Shown here piece after piece: positions 1 through 5,894 of a DNA stretch of 13,511 nucleotides. How positions within the stretch are numbered: the stretch's first letter is position 1; each line of letters opens with the position of its first letter. This stretch comes from Syntrophomonadaceae bacterium (GTDB lineage: Bacteria > Bacillota > Syntrophomonadia > Syntrophomonadales > Syntrophomonadaceae). The stretch lies in the NCBI GenBank assembly GCA_012522705.1, contig JAAYJY010000051.1, forward strand, positions 1-13,511, given 5' to 3'. The notes below the pieces were generated by a model. The model saw only the letters and a list, made by a program, of their open reading frames with translations, was not told where the DNA came from and did not search any database. The translations under genes and the position numbers were made by a program.

Positions 1-94
1 CTGCTTCCGATGCCATGCAGAGGGCTGCAAATCCCATAACCATTATTAAGGATAAAAGGAGGCCTGATAGGTAAACCGATTTGTTCCTCTTCAC
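1..94 (-). CDS. atpF: Probable ATP synthase F0 subunit b, N-terminus only (runs off window)
   Basis: Only the first 31 codons are in the window. I chose the GTG at 94-92 because a GGAGGT box (109-104) sits 9 nt upstream. The visible protein opens with a basic stretch (MKRNK), then a hydrophobic run (about residues 8-26, SGLLLSLIMVMGFAALCMA), then SEA. It looks like a cleavable signal peptide or an N-terminal membrane anchor. Subunit b is the stator stalk protein, anchored by one N-terminal helix, and atpF normally follows atpE, so position is the main reason for the call. The frame is open upstream to an ATG at about 178, but that start has a poor ribosome binding site. No diagnostic subunit b residue is inside the window, so another membrane or secreted protein cannot be excluded. 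Confidence 0.55.
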   Translation of the reverse strand, partial: MKRNKSVYLSGLLLSLIMVMGFAALCMASEA

Positions 95-236
95 GGATAT
101 GTTACCTCCAATCTCTGTGTTGCTAAAGTAAGATAGGACGATAGGGCTTAGATCCATTGATAACTTCGTCTGCCCCATCGCCCTCCAGTAAAGCTGACTT
201 CTTAAACTGTCTTTCTTCCTTGATTATGTTCCTTGA

Positions 237-464
237 CTAGGCAGTCATTTTTCCTACCAACATGAAAGCAATCAGTAGACCATAAATAGTCAAGGTTTCA
301 ATGAAGGCCAGGGTGATGAACAACAAGGTTCTGATATCTCCACCTACTTCAGGCTGTCTGGCGATAGATTCGATAGCTTTGCCACCGACAAGACCCATAC
401 CAACACCGCCACCAAGACCGGCAATAGATACAGCTACCCCAGCTCCTACTGCTATAATACCCAT
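237..464 (-). CDS. atpE: ATP synthase F0 subunit c (proteolipid ring)
   Basis: This 75-residue hairpin membrane protein forms the rotating c-ring. Helix 1 carries the glycine-rich packing motif (about residues 16-28, GLGGGVGMGLVGG). The polar loop is ARQPE (35-39). Helix 2 carries the ion-binding carboxylate Glu56 in FIETLTIYGL. The start is the ATG at 464, 6 nt after a G6 ribosome binding site (476-471); a longer in-frame start exists at 494 but would overlap that site. The residue matching Gln32 of the Na+-binding Ilyobacter ring is Met23, and Leu58 occupies the Thr67 position, so I infer proton rather than sodium coupling. The stop is TAG. Sixty bases separate it from atpB, and 142 bases separate it from the probable atpF start. 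Confidence 0.96.
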   Translation of the reverse strand: MGIIAVGAGVAVSIAGLGGGVGMGLVGGKAIESIARQPEVGGDIRTLLFITLAFIETLTIYGLLIAFMLVGKMTA

Positions 465-524
465 TCTTTTCCCCCCTTTCCTGACGCAATGCACTATACA
501 TTGGCAAAAATCATATGGTTAATT

Positions 525-1208
525 TTAATGACCCGCAGATGTAGCCGCACCGATATAGCTGGCTGATAACAAGGTAAACACGATCGCTTGTATGGCACCC
601 AGCAACACACTCAATCCCATCAACGCACTTGGCACGACAAACGGCGCCATGAACAATAGGTAGGCGATAATCATTTCTTCACCAAATATATTGCCGAATA
701 GACGGACGGTGAGGGACAGGGGGTGCGCTATTTCCTCGATAAGATTAAGCGGTAGAAATGCGGCATTAGGTTTGACAAAATGCCCTAGATAGCCTGCGCC
801 GTGTGAGGAAAAACCTCCGATGTGAACTGCAAAGAATGTGACCAGCGCCAAGGCTGCGGTAACGTTCCAGTTACTGGTGGGGGGTTGGAACCCTTCTATG
901 TGAGCTGCTCCCGGGATCAAACCACTATAGTTACTGATTAATATAAATAGGAAAAACGTCGACAGTAAGGGTGCATATTTCTTGGCCGTGTGTTCATCAT
1001 CCATAACCTGTGTAAAAAAGTCGTATGTAAATGTAACGACCATCTCAACTACGTTCTGCCCCCCAGACGGGACCAACTTCATGGAGCGGGTGCCCAGGTA
1101 AGCTCCGATGACCAGAATTGCAATGATTGCCCATTCAGTTACGACCAAATGATCTACCGGAATAGGGCCCAAATGAAAGAGTACACCATCCCACATACCA
1201 AATATCAT
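525..1208 (-). CDS. atpB: ATP synthase F0 subunit a
   Basis: This 227-residue polytopic membrane protein supplies the two ion half-channels against the c-ring. The invariant arginine is Arg169 in SLTVRLFGN, followed by IFGEEM. The family-typical ends are both visible: GMWDGVLFHLGPIPV near the N-terminus and ASYIGAATSAGH at the C-terminus. About five hydrophobic segments can be read, near residues 22-40, 81-100, 115-132, 170-193 and 196-220. The ATG at 1208 lies 6 nt after a G6 ribosome binding site (1220-1215), almost identical to the one in front of atpE. The gene follows atpZ after 99 bases that contain a 7-bp hairpin. Length is normal for short clostridial-type a subunits. Confidence 0.97.
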   Translation of the reverse strand: MIFGMWDGVLFHLGPIPVDHLVVTEWAIIAILVIGAYLGTRSMKLVPSGGQNVVEMVVTFTYDFFTQVMDDEHTAKKYAPLLSTFFLFILISNYSGLIPGAAHIEGFQPPTSNWNVTAALALVTFFAVHIGGFSSHGAGYLGHFVKPNAAFLPLNLIEEIAHPLSLTVRLFGNIFGEEMIIAYLLFMAPFVVPSALMGLSVLLGAIQAIVFTLLSASYIGAATSAGH

Positions 1209-1252
1209 CTTTTTCCCCCCTTTCTTGATTAAAGATTTTATTCTAGGTTTTG

Positions 1253-1274
1253 CTGGTCAACCCTCCGTGACCAG
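1253..1274 (-). repeat. Perfect 7-bp inverted repeat between atpZ and atpB
   Basis: CTGGTCA (1253-1259) and TGACCAG (1268-1274) can pair around an 8-nt loop in the atp leader RNA. No T-run follows on the minus strand, so this is not a standard terminator. It lies where many operons carry atpI. A role in mRNA processing or stability is only a guess. Confidence 0.5.
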
Positions 1275-1307
1275 AGTCAAAACTTCAAATCTTGATCGGT
1301 TCACTGC

Positions 1308-1559
1308 TTATTTCTTACCAGGTTCCTGATGCTCCTCGTTTGCTTCCCGATCTCGTTCCATCATCCGGTCCCACAGTATCTTCATGGCAGTGGCAGCGCC
1401 CAATAGGAATCCCAAAATGGTTAATAGGTTGCCGGTCTGAAATCTTGCGTCCAGCCACCGCCCCCCAAACAGTCCAATGGCTATCACTGCTGCCACCGAG
1501 GTGCCCAAGTTAAGGGCCATCGTCAGAGATTTGGCCCAGTTTTGTTTTTTTGGTGCCAT
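1308..1559 (-). CDS. atpZ: AtpZ/AtpI-type F1F0 accessory protein
   Basis: A small protein with two predicted transmembrane helices at the head of the atp operon, resembling the ATPase gene-1 family (AtpZ, PF09527). From the chosen start it has 83 residues: a basic N-terminus (MAPKKQNWAKSL), helix 1 (about 15-33, ending FGGRWLD), a short turn with LDARFQTG, helix 2 (about 43-60) and a charged tail (MMERDREANEEH). In other bacteria AtpZ, often with AtpI, is implicated in Mg2+/Ca2+ supply or c-ring assembly. I chose the ATG at 1559 because GAGG sits 9 nt upstream; a longer start at 1613 has no visible binding site. No separate four-helix AtpI is present between this gene and atpB. Stop is TAA. 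Confidence 0.82.
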   Translation of the reverse strand: MAPKKQNWAKSLTMALNLGTSVAAVIAIGLFGGRWLDARFQTGNLLTILGFLLGAATAMKILWDRMMERDREANEEHQEPGKK

Positions 1560-1654
1560 CTCAACCATCCTCTTCAGGGGCCCAATCGCTTGACCTGCAT
1601 CCCCTGATACCATTTCTACATCATTGGGGAAAATCCTTTTTATAAAGCAAAAAT

Positions 1655-1660
1655 ATTATA
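1655..1660 (-). promoter_or_regulatory. Possible -10 element for the atp operon
   Basis: A perfect TATAAT (1660-1655) lies in the 267-base gap between mazG and atpZ, about 95 nt upstream of the atpZ start. The surrounding GATATAATATTTTT also occurs at the better-supported rpmE promoter. No good -35 hexamer is found 16-18 nt upstream (GAGCAT is there), so the call is weak. Elsewhere the gap holds a GCCGCA/TGCGGC pair with a long loop and AT-rich sequence, and no gene. Confidence 0.35.
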
Positions 1661-1826
1661 TCTTTTCAATCCTGATTATGCTCGGATAACCACAGTGTCC
1701 CTCGCCGCAGGCTTGAGACGGCTGGCTGATCCAAATGCGGCTTTGGCTTGTTAAAAAAGACACAATTCACTTTATTCGCCAAGATTTTTAAAAACCCTTT
1801 TCCCGGCAACAATTTTCCTGAATTTT

Positions 1827-2141
1827 TCACAGGCTGGTCAGATACCCCTTGCGGAACAGCTTTTCCACATGCCTTTGGACCATGGCATCGATATCGATCC
1901 CGAACTGATCCTCCATCACAAACATCATGGTAACTGCTGTTTGAGCAACGTCCAGCAGTTCCTTGGCAATCTCCTCGACCACGACGGTCTCGTCCAGCTT
2001 GATCTCCTCACCGCTTAGGCCCCGGTATTTTCCTATGCATTGGGCTAGTTCACCGGCTTCCTCCATTAGCTTTAGGGCGGTTGATTCGAGGGTAGGATTG
2101 AGTTGATTCAAGCGAGGCAATGATAAACTTTTCGTATCCAC
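1827..2141 (-). CDS. MazG-like nucleotide pyrophosphohydrolase
   Basis: This single-domain protein of 104 residues belongs to the all-alpha NTP pyrophosphohydrolase (MazG-like) superfamily. The metal-binding signature is visible: EExGE at residues 27-31 on one helix and ExxD at 61-64 (ELLD) on the next. Such proteins hydrolyse (d)NTPs to monophosphates and PPi; the exact substrate cannot be read here. It starts at a GTG (2141), with GGGAG about 10 nt upstream, 6 bases after the comEB stop, so the two are probably co-translated. Placement after a dCMP deaminase fits a role in dNTP pool cleaning, which is inference. Many related gene clusters carry upp or other genes here instead. Stop is TGA. 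Confidence 0.85.
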   Translation of the reverse strand: MDTKSLSLPRLNQLNPTLESTALKLMEEAGELAQCIGKYRGLSGEEIKLDETVVVEEIAKELLDVAQTAVTMMFVMEDQFGIDIDAMVQRHVEKLFRKGYLTSL

Positions 2142-2147
2142 TTCTGT

Positions 2148-2624
2148 TTAACTCCCTGATGAAGGCATTTCGACTAGTACTATTCCTGCCTCCCGCATAA
2201 ATTGCAGAGCCAAGTCGTCCTCGAAATTGCCCCTATGTACTACCCGGATCACACCTGCATTGATAAGCATCCGGGCACATATGATGCATGGCTGATTAGT
2301 ACAGTATAAAACCGTGTCTTGAGTTGATACGCCATAATAGGCGGCATTGATAATGGCGTTCTGTTCAGCATGCACACCACGGCATAGCTCATACCTATGC
2401 CCCGATGGGATTCCCATTTGCTCGCGCATGCACCCCATATCCAGACAATGGGCCAGCCCTCTAGGGGCCCCATTATATCCGGTTGCGATAATTCGTTCCT
2501 TGCTCACCAGAACTGCACCCACACGGCGGCGCAGGCAAGTTGAGCGACTGGCTATCATAGCAGCCAGCTCAAGAAAGTATTCATCCCAAGAAGGTCTTGT
2601 ACAATTTATAAAAGTTGTTGCCAT
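2148..2624 (-). CDS. comEB: Deoxycytidylate (dCMP) deaminase, ComEB family
   Basis: A 158-residue zinc-dependent cytidine/deoxycytidylate deaminase, converting dCMP to dUMP for dTMP synthesis. The catalytic zinc motif is complete: HAE at 85-87 (His85 ligand, Glu87 proton shuttle) and PCIIC with Cys113 and Cys116. Family landmarks include RPSWDEYFLELA (10-21), the RSTCLRRRVGAV segment (27-38) and TGYNGAPRG (48-56). It starts 15 bases after the glyA stop; the ribosome binding site is weak (an AGGA at a long distance), so coupling to glyA translation is plausible. With GlyA, which makes 5,10-methylene-THF, it supplies both inputs to thymidylate synthase. The name comes from the Bacillus com locus; no competence role is implied. 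Confidence 0.94.
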   Translation of the reverse strand: MATTFINCTRPSWDEYFLELAAMIASRSTCLRRRVGAVLVSKERIIATGYNGAPRGLAHCLDMGCMREQMGIPSGHRYELCRGVHAEQNAIINAAYYGVSTQDTVLYCTNQPCIICARMLINAGVIRVVHRGNFEDDLALQFMREAGIVLVEMPSSGS

Positions 2625-2639
2625 AATATGAACACAATC

Positions 2640-4271
2640 CTAATACAGCGGATATTTTACACAAAGACGATCCACTACTGCCCTGGCCTGAGCCTGCTGC
2701 TCTTCTGATTGAGGATTATCCATAGCCAGGGCAATCGCCCGGGCAATCTCGACCATGTCCTTGCTGCACAGACCGCGGGTCGTTACCGCCGGAGTTCCTA
2801 TCCGGATTCCGCTGGTGATGGTGGGTTTTTCCGGGTCAAAAGGAATACCGTTCTTATTAACCGTAATATTTATGGATTCCAGAATGGCTTCCGCCTCTTT
2901 CCCATTCAACCCCTTGGTCCGAACATCTACCAGCATCAAGTGGTTATCTGTGCCGCCGGATACCAGACGTAACCCGTTTTGGACCAGGCCGGCAGCCAGC
3001 ACGCGGGCATTTTCTACTATTTGCTGCTGATACAGCTTAAACTCGGGCTGGGAAGCCTCGTGGAAACAGACCGCCTTGGCTGCAATTACATGCATCAGCG
3101 GGCCACCCTGGATTCCTGGAAAAACAGCCTTGTCGATCTTGGTAGCCCACTCTTGGCGGCACATTATCAGACCACCCCGTGGTCCCCGCAGAGTCTTGTG
3201 GGTGGTAGTCGTTACGAAATGAGCGTATGGTATCGGACTGGGGTGCATTCCCCCTACAACCAGCCCTGCAATATGGGCCATATCCACCATTAGTAAAGCC
3301 CCAATTTCATCGGCTATCTCCCTGAACCGTTTAAAGTCGATGGTTCGGGGGTAGGCACTGGCGCCTGCTACGATCAGCTTTGGTTTCGTCTGTAGGGCAA
3401 CTTTACGAAGTTGGTCATAGTCGATCTTCTCCGTTTGAGGATCTACCCCATATTCGAAAAAGTTAAAATATTTGCCGGAGAGGTTGACCTTGCTGCCGTG
3501 GGTAAGGTGACCCCCATGGCTAAGATTCATGCCCAGGACAACATCCCCTGGCTGCAGCACAGCGAAATAGACCGCCGTATTAGCCTGCGCCCCTGAATGG
3601 GGCTGAACGTTTGCGTGTTCGGCCCCAAAGAGCGCTTTGGCCCTTTCTATGGCCAGCGTTTCAGCCACATCCACGAACTCACAGCCACCATAATACCTTT
3701 TACCAGGATAACCTTCCGCGTATTTGTTGGTCAACACCGATCCTTGGGCAGCCATTACGGCCCGGGAAACAAGGTTTTCCGAAGCGATGAGTTCTAGTTT
3801 GCGTCTCTGCCTTTTTTCTTCTTCGGCTATAACATCAGCGATTTCTGGATCTACTGGTCTAACGTATTTTTCTATATAGTCCAAGCTGCGAGCCCTTCCC
3901 TCCATTTTATTCTCTAATGCTGTTATTTTTTCCACTCGGAGCTGGTGTCTTCCTGCCAAAAATCCCGTTTTCAAAAAGGTTTTTATGATTTCCTCTGCCA
4001 AGCCGATCCCAGTAATTCGAGCTCCCAATACTGCGATATTGGCATCATTATGCTCCCTGGCCATTCTCGCCGCGAAAGACTCATGGCAGAGAGCCGCCCG
4101 TATGCCCCGAATTTTATTGGCAGCAATGGAAATACCTATTCCAGTTCCACACACCAATACCCCAGGTATCCCTTTGTTGAGCACCTCCGCCGCTACCTTT
4201 TCGGCAATATCCGGATAATCTACCGACTCTTCGGAATTGGTGCCACAATCCAGCACCGTATATCCTTCCAT
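2640..4271 (-). CDS. glyA: Merged RpiB-GlyA frame: truncated ribose-5-phosphate isomerase B plus serine hydroxymethyltransferase
   Basis: One open frame of 543 codons holds two enzymes. Residues 1-122 are RpiB from GYTVLDCGT onward, with the catalytic Cys41 (VCGTGIG), His74 (EHNDAN) and the C-terminal RVEKITALE. Residues about 130-543 are complete SHMT (serine + THF to glycine + methylene-THF): LIASEN (161-166), KYAEGYPGKRYYGG (183-196), the PLP lysine Lys359 in TTTTHKTLRGPRGG. No stop separates them. GlyA could be made alone from the TTG at 3884 (414 residues, a normal SHMT length) with GGAGGG/AAGGG upstream, or from the ATG at 3905. The RpiB start is damaged: the Asp-His motif lies upstream beyond an in-frame TAG (see 4272-4340). 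I am sure of GlyA; whether a fusion protein is made is open. Stop is TAG. Confidence 0.9.
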   Translation of the reverse strand: MEGYTVLDCGTNSEESVDYPDIAEKVAAEVLNKGIPGVLVCGTGIGISIAANKIRGIRAALCHESFAARMAREHNDANIAVLGARITGIGLAEEIIKTFLKTGFLAGRHQLRVEKITALENKMEGRARSLDYIEKYVRPVDPEIADVIAEEEKRQRRKLELIASENLVSRAVMAAQGSVLTNKYAEGYPGKRYYGGCEFVDVAETLAIERAKALFGAEHANVQPHSGAQANTAVYFAVLQPGDVVLGMNLSHGGHLTHGSKVNLSGKYFNFFEYGVDPQTEKIDYDQLRKVALQTKPKLIVAGASAYPRTIDFKRFREIADEIGALLMVDMAHIAGLVVGGMHPSPIPYAHFVTTTTHKTLRGPRGGLIMCRQEWATKIDKAVFPGIQGGPLMHVIAAKAVCFHEASQPEFKLYQQQIVENARVLAAGLVQNGLRLVSGGTDNHLMLVDVRTKGLNGKEAEAILESINITVNKNGIPFDPEKPTITSGIRIGTPAVTTRGLCSKDMVEIARAIALAMDNPQSEEQQAQARAVVDRLCVKYPLY

Positions 4272-4340
4272 GGTCAGACAAGCCGTCTATTGCTTTTTTA
4301 TCTGCAGTCCGGCGTGATCACTGCCAATTGCTACCTCCAA
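4272..4340 (-). pseudogene. rpiB: Cut-off N-terminus of rpiB, with in-frame TAG
   Basis: A TTG at 4340 has a good GAGGTG site 7 nt upstream (4353-4348) and begins MEVAIGSDHAGLQIKKQ, the standard RpiB N-terminus with the substrate-binding Asp-His. A TAG follows at 4289-4287, then TACLT, and the frame continues without gap into MEGYTVLDCGT of the downstream ORF. Spacing from DHAG to GY matches intact RpiB exactly, so the TAG stands where a residue (usually Ile) belongs. An alternative is two compensating indels: adding one A to the A6 run and removing one C before the ATG reads KKAIDGLSD, also RpiB-like. Either way, as given, full-length RpiB cannot be translated from this start. Confidence 0.8.
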
Positions 4341-4346
4341 TATAAT

Positions 4347-4820
4347 TCACCTCATTTTAGATTCTATTATTATGTGGAACAACTCGTCCACCAGAATCCT
4401 TAGCTGCGCCGAGCAAGCCCGATAGGCATTTAACCCCAGTCCGTACGGGTCCACAACCTCGCTGGACAGATCGCCGGTAAATTCATTAAGGGTGAATGTA
4501 CAGTCAGCTTTTTCCGGGTATCTTTGCAGTACATAACTCCGTTGATCATTAGTCATGGTCAGAATTAGATCGGCTTGTTTGACCAGACTGGGATTTAACT
4601 GTACCGAGCTATGTGCAGTCAGGTCCAAGCCAATTTCGCCCATCACCATGATAGCATCCGGGGAGGCGGGATGCCCGTCTCCCGCAAATAATCCGGCTGA
4701 TAGAACCCGGTATCCCTCTCCGGTCCCTCCCCTCTCACAATGCAACCGTCGCTGTAATAGGGCTTGGGCCACGGGGCTCCGGCAAGTATTACCTGAGCAG
4801 ACAAGCAGTATCGTGGTCAG
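4347..4820 (-). CDS. ywlE: Low-molecular-weight phosphatase, YwlE-type protein-arginine phosphatase
   Basis: A 157-residue LMW phosphatase. The P-loop CX5R is VCSGNTCRSP with nucleophile Cys8 and Arg14; the general-acid motif is DPYG near the C-terminus. The residue before the second cysteine is Thr12. In Bacillus YwlE the matching Thr favours phosphoarginine, whereas tyrosine phosphatases have a bulkier residue there, so arginine phosphatase is the likelier activity. The start is unusual. No ATG, GTG or TTG lies in frame between an upstream TAA and the P-loop; the CTG at 4820 sits 6 nt after GAGGAGGAG (4835-4827) and gives the expected N-terminus MTTILLVCSGN. The first standard start, the GTG within SPVAQ, would delete the catalytic cysteine. 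Its TGA overlaps the GAGGTG site of rpiB. Confidence 0.92.
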   Translation of the reverse strand: MTTILLVCSGNTCRSPVAQALLQRRLHCERGGTGEGYRVLSAGLFAGDGHPASPDAIMVMGEIGLDLTAHSSVQLNPSLVKQADLILTMTNDQRSYVLQRYPEKADCTFTLNEFTGDLSSEVVDPYGLGLNAYRACSAQLRILVDELFHIIIESKMR

Positions 4821-4826
4821 TTTGGA

Positions 4827-4835
4827 CTCCTCCTC
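4827..4835 (-). promoter_or_regulatory. Ribosome binding site that decides the CTG start of ywlE
   Basis: GAGGAGGAG is followed after 6 nt (TCCAAA) by the CTG at 4820. This strong, ideally placed site supports the rare start codon. The 108-base gap from sua5 in which it lies shows no convincing promoter, only AT-rich sequence and an imperfect GGTGG/CCACC inverted repeat. Confidence 0.7.
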
Positions 4836-4928
4836 ACATCTGTAAGACCGGATATATTAATAAGGTGGTTAAAGAAAAGTCTGTTAACAATCCACCCTGA
4901 CGCAAACTAATCATGTCACTATTTTCAA

Positions 4929-5894
4929 CTATTTGATCGCTCGTTGCAAACGATCCAGCCAGGCCTCGCCTACCTCACAGGGGTCGAATGGGGCAAACAG
5001 CAAGAACTCTATCCCAATGGCTTCCGCCTCTCGAATAATCGAATACAAGCCGGCACCAGTTCCTGCCACGTCCAAGGTAAATACACGCTTGGCATAGCCG
5101 TTCCGACGTCCATCTGCATCGCCTAAATATACGATTCCAATAACTTGGCTCCGGGCCTCAGCCAATCGTTTTTCGAAATCCGCCCCGTTCTCACTCAATA
5201 CAATCTGGATCGGTGATTGGTAGCCAGAACGATCTGGCAGATCCTGCTCCAGTTCATGACCGAGGCACTGCTCGATCAATTCCTTTCGGAGTCCTCCTCG
5301 CCTTAGGAGGCGAAAATGGTCACCAGTTAAGTCTATCAAGGTAGACTCCAAGCCTGTTCCGGTCTCTCCCGCATCCAGGACGGCAGCAATCCTTCCATCC
5401 AGGTCCTGGCGGACATGTTCAGCGGTGGTTGGGCTGGGGCGTCCGAATCTATTGGCGCTGGGAGCCGCCAATGGCCCAGTCGAGTCAATCAACGCCAATG
5501 CTACGAGATGAGAAGGCATCCTCAGCCCTACCCCATCTCGGCCACCCCTGACTACCTTCGGAACCGAAGGCAGGGAAGGCAAAACCATCGACAGGGGCCC
5601 CGGCCAAAAGCGCTCCATCAGTTTTTCCGCGGACGGGGGAACCTCTTTGGCCAACATTCTTACCTGGTCCATATTGCTTACATGGACCAGCAATGGATTA
5701 TCTGCCGGTCGCCCTTTAGCGGCAAAGATTTTGTAGACGGCGGCAGGTTGAAATGCATCAGCCCCCAACCCGTAAACAGTCTCAGTAGGGAAAGCCACTA
5801 ACTCGCCTGCCTTTATATAAGCCGCAGCCATGGTGACGATCCGTGCTTGCGGCCAGGAGGCATCTATTCTTAGATACTGGGTTTTCATCTTCAT
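4929..5894 (-). CDS. sua5: L-threonylcarbamoyladenylate synthase (Sua5/YwlC)
   Basis: This 321-residue two-domain Sua5 makes threonylcarbamoyl-AMP from threonine, bicarbonate and ATP, the first step of tRNA t6A37 synthesis. The TsaC/YrdC domain covers about 12-210: GELVAFPTETVYGLGADA (30-47), KGRPADNPLLVH (60-71), PSANRFGRPSPT (145-156), GLESTLIDL (181-189). A C-terminal Sua5 domain follows (about 229-321). The linker is odd: the usual SPGMKYRHYAP-like motif is absent and only DRSGYQSPIQIV joins the domains, with no frameshift in the DNA to explain it. The start ATG overlaps the prmC stop (ATGA) with GGAG 6 nt upstream, so translation is coupled to prmC. Stop is TAG. A function-neutral linker deletion is possible. 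Confidence 0.93.
   Translation of the reverse strand: MKMKTQYLRIDASWPQARIVTMAAAYIKAGELVAFPTETVYGLGADAFQPAAVYKIFAAKGRPADNPLLVHVSNMDQVRMLAKEVPPSAEKLMERFWPGPLSMVLPSLPSVPKVVRGGRDGVGLRMPSHLVALALIDSTGPLAAPSANRFGRPSPTTAEHVRQDLDGRIAAVLDAGETGTGLESTLIDLTGDHFRLLRRGGLRKELIEQCLGHELEQDLPDRSGYQSPIQIVLSENGADFEKRLAEARSQVIGIVYLGDADGRRNGYAKRVFTLDVAGTGAGLYSIIREAEAIGIEFLLFAPFDPCEVGEAWLDRLQRAIK

Noticed and set aside
95..178. Longer atpF start at an upstream in-frame ATG
   Set aside because: Its GGAGGG is only two bases from the ATG, and it would place a long polar stretch before the signal-like segment; the GTG with GGAGGT at 9 nt fits better.
1704..1741. GCCGCA/TGCGGC inverted repeat upstream of atpZ as a terminator or riboswitch
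   Set aside because: The 26-base loop has little inner pairing and no T-run follows; chance is a sufficient explanation.
4287..4289. TAG in rpiB read as pyrrolysine or recoded sense codon
   Set aside because: TAG is the terminal stop of atpE, glyA, sua5, rpmE and the radical SAM gene here, and RF1 is present. RpiB has no known use for such a residue at this site.
4287..4301. Programmed -1 frameshift at A AAA AAG just before the rpiB TAG
   Set aside because: The heptamer is in the right phase, but the -1 frame runs 59 codons to a TAA without any RpiB sequence; the rest of RpiB is in the original frame.
3945..4403. Plus-strand open frame of 152 codons, and others such as 9273-9809
   Set aside because: They lie antisense to well-identified genes, show no family resemblance and lack good ribosome binding sites; they are shadow frames.
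4836..4928. Promoter in the sua5-ywlE gap
   Set aside because: AT-rich with a TATTAATAT stretch, but no -35 hexamer at 16-18 nt spacing.
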